Shown: piece by piece, positions 5,779-5,904 of the stretch
Layout of the letters: each line of letters opens with the position of its first letter
Numbering within the stretch: the stretch's first letter is position 1
DNA from: Bacteroidales bacterium
Lineage (GTDB): Bacteria; Bacteroidota; Bacteroidia; Bacteroidales; WCHB1-69
NCBI GenBank assembly: GCA_028683685.1
Contig: JAQUHH010000161.1
Coordinates: 1 to 5,904 of the forward strand
Direction of reading: 5' to 3'
Length of the DNA: 5,904 nt
Made by a program: the position numbers and the translations under genes
The notes under the pieces: generated by a model
What the model was told of the DNA's origin: nothing
Databases searched by the model: none
What the model saw: the letters and a program-made list of their open reading frames with translations, nothing else

Positions 5779-5904
5779 CTAACTACATGACAAAAAATCA
5801 AAAATTCCGATATCATCTTGACAATTAGCGTTTAAAAGTATTTTGGCGATATGTTCTAACCCATGTTTTACAAAGCTTTTTGCCCTATAACCATGATTTA
5901 GCAT
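5779..5904 (-). CDS. Partial reading frame, possible IS4-type transposase C-terminus
   Basis: On the reverse strand a frame enters from the right edge and ends at TAG (5779-5781). It codes for 41 visible residues. It includes HGYRAKSFVKHGLEHIAKIL and ends IFDFLSCS. As I remember, many Bacteroidota IS4-family DDE transposases end with a basic HG..A.S.FR.GL segment and a final LSCT or similar, and this fits. The catalytic DDE residues would lie to the right, outside the window, and I could not find the terminal inverted repeat of an element. The first three bases at the edge happen to be ATG, but the family pattern suggests this is the end of a longer protein, not a 41-residue gene. It may also be a fragment of a decayed element. 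Confidence 0.45.
   Translation of the reverse strand: MLNHGYRAKSFVKHGLEHIAKILLNANCQDDIGIFDFLSCS

Noticed and set aside
5787..5828. Thirteen-codon frame after the rightward promoter
   Set aside because: It is too short, has no ribosome-binding signal, and lies antisense to the better-supported transposase-like frame.

Overview
The window reads as chromosomal DNA from a member of the Bacteroidota, most likely a Flavobacterium-like flavobacterium. The evidence is the low GC content, A-rich leaders without Shine-Dalgarno sequences, and promoter boxes matching the Bacteroidota consensus TAnnTTTG. The same octamer TACTTTTG lies upstream of eno (+), the ABC-F gene (-) and the cold-shock gene (-). 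Assignment to genus is inference.

Layout, left to right. (1) 1-383 (+): C-terminal end of a protein entering from the left, best read as the C-terminal beta domain of a GH13 alpha-glucan hydrolase, probably a type I pullulanase. (2) 502-894 (+): a decayed Fic-family (AMPylase) gene. Its start and N-terminal helices remain, a TAA interrupts codon 12, the whole catalytic Fic domain is deleted, and the C-terminal winged-helix domain survives. (3) 1050-2333 (+): complete enolase gene with its own promoter and a strong intrinsic terminator. The protein looks unlike the usual flavobacterial enolase. (4) 2473-3210 (+): hemerythrin-like di-iron protein related to RIC/YtfE/ScdA, with an N-terminal ScdA_N-like domain that lacks the usual cysteine pair. 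(5) 3233-5113 (-): Uup-type ABC-F ATPase, convergent with the di-iron gene. (6) 5255-5446 (-): small cold-shock protein with its own promoter and terminator. (7) 5447-5778: AT-rich intergenic DNA with a near-perfect Bacteroidota promoter pointing right, repeated TTGCATA motifs and a palindrome. (8) 5779-5904 (-): end of a reading frame entering from the right that resembles the C-terminus of an IS4-type transposase.

The genes do not form one operon. Each complete gene appears to be its own transcription unit. They are mostly housekeeping functions: glycolysis, ribosome-associated ATPase, RNA chaperone and possibly Fe-S or nitrosative stress repair. The accessory signals are the Fic pseudogene and the apparent transposase end with a promoter facing it. 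I see no convincing new multi-gene system here. The points most worth a second look are the deletion scar in the Fic gene, the atypical enolase, the cysteine-less ScdA_N-like domain, and the repeated motifs around the rightmost promoter.
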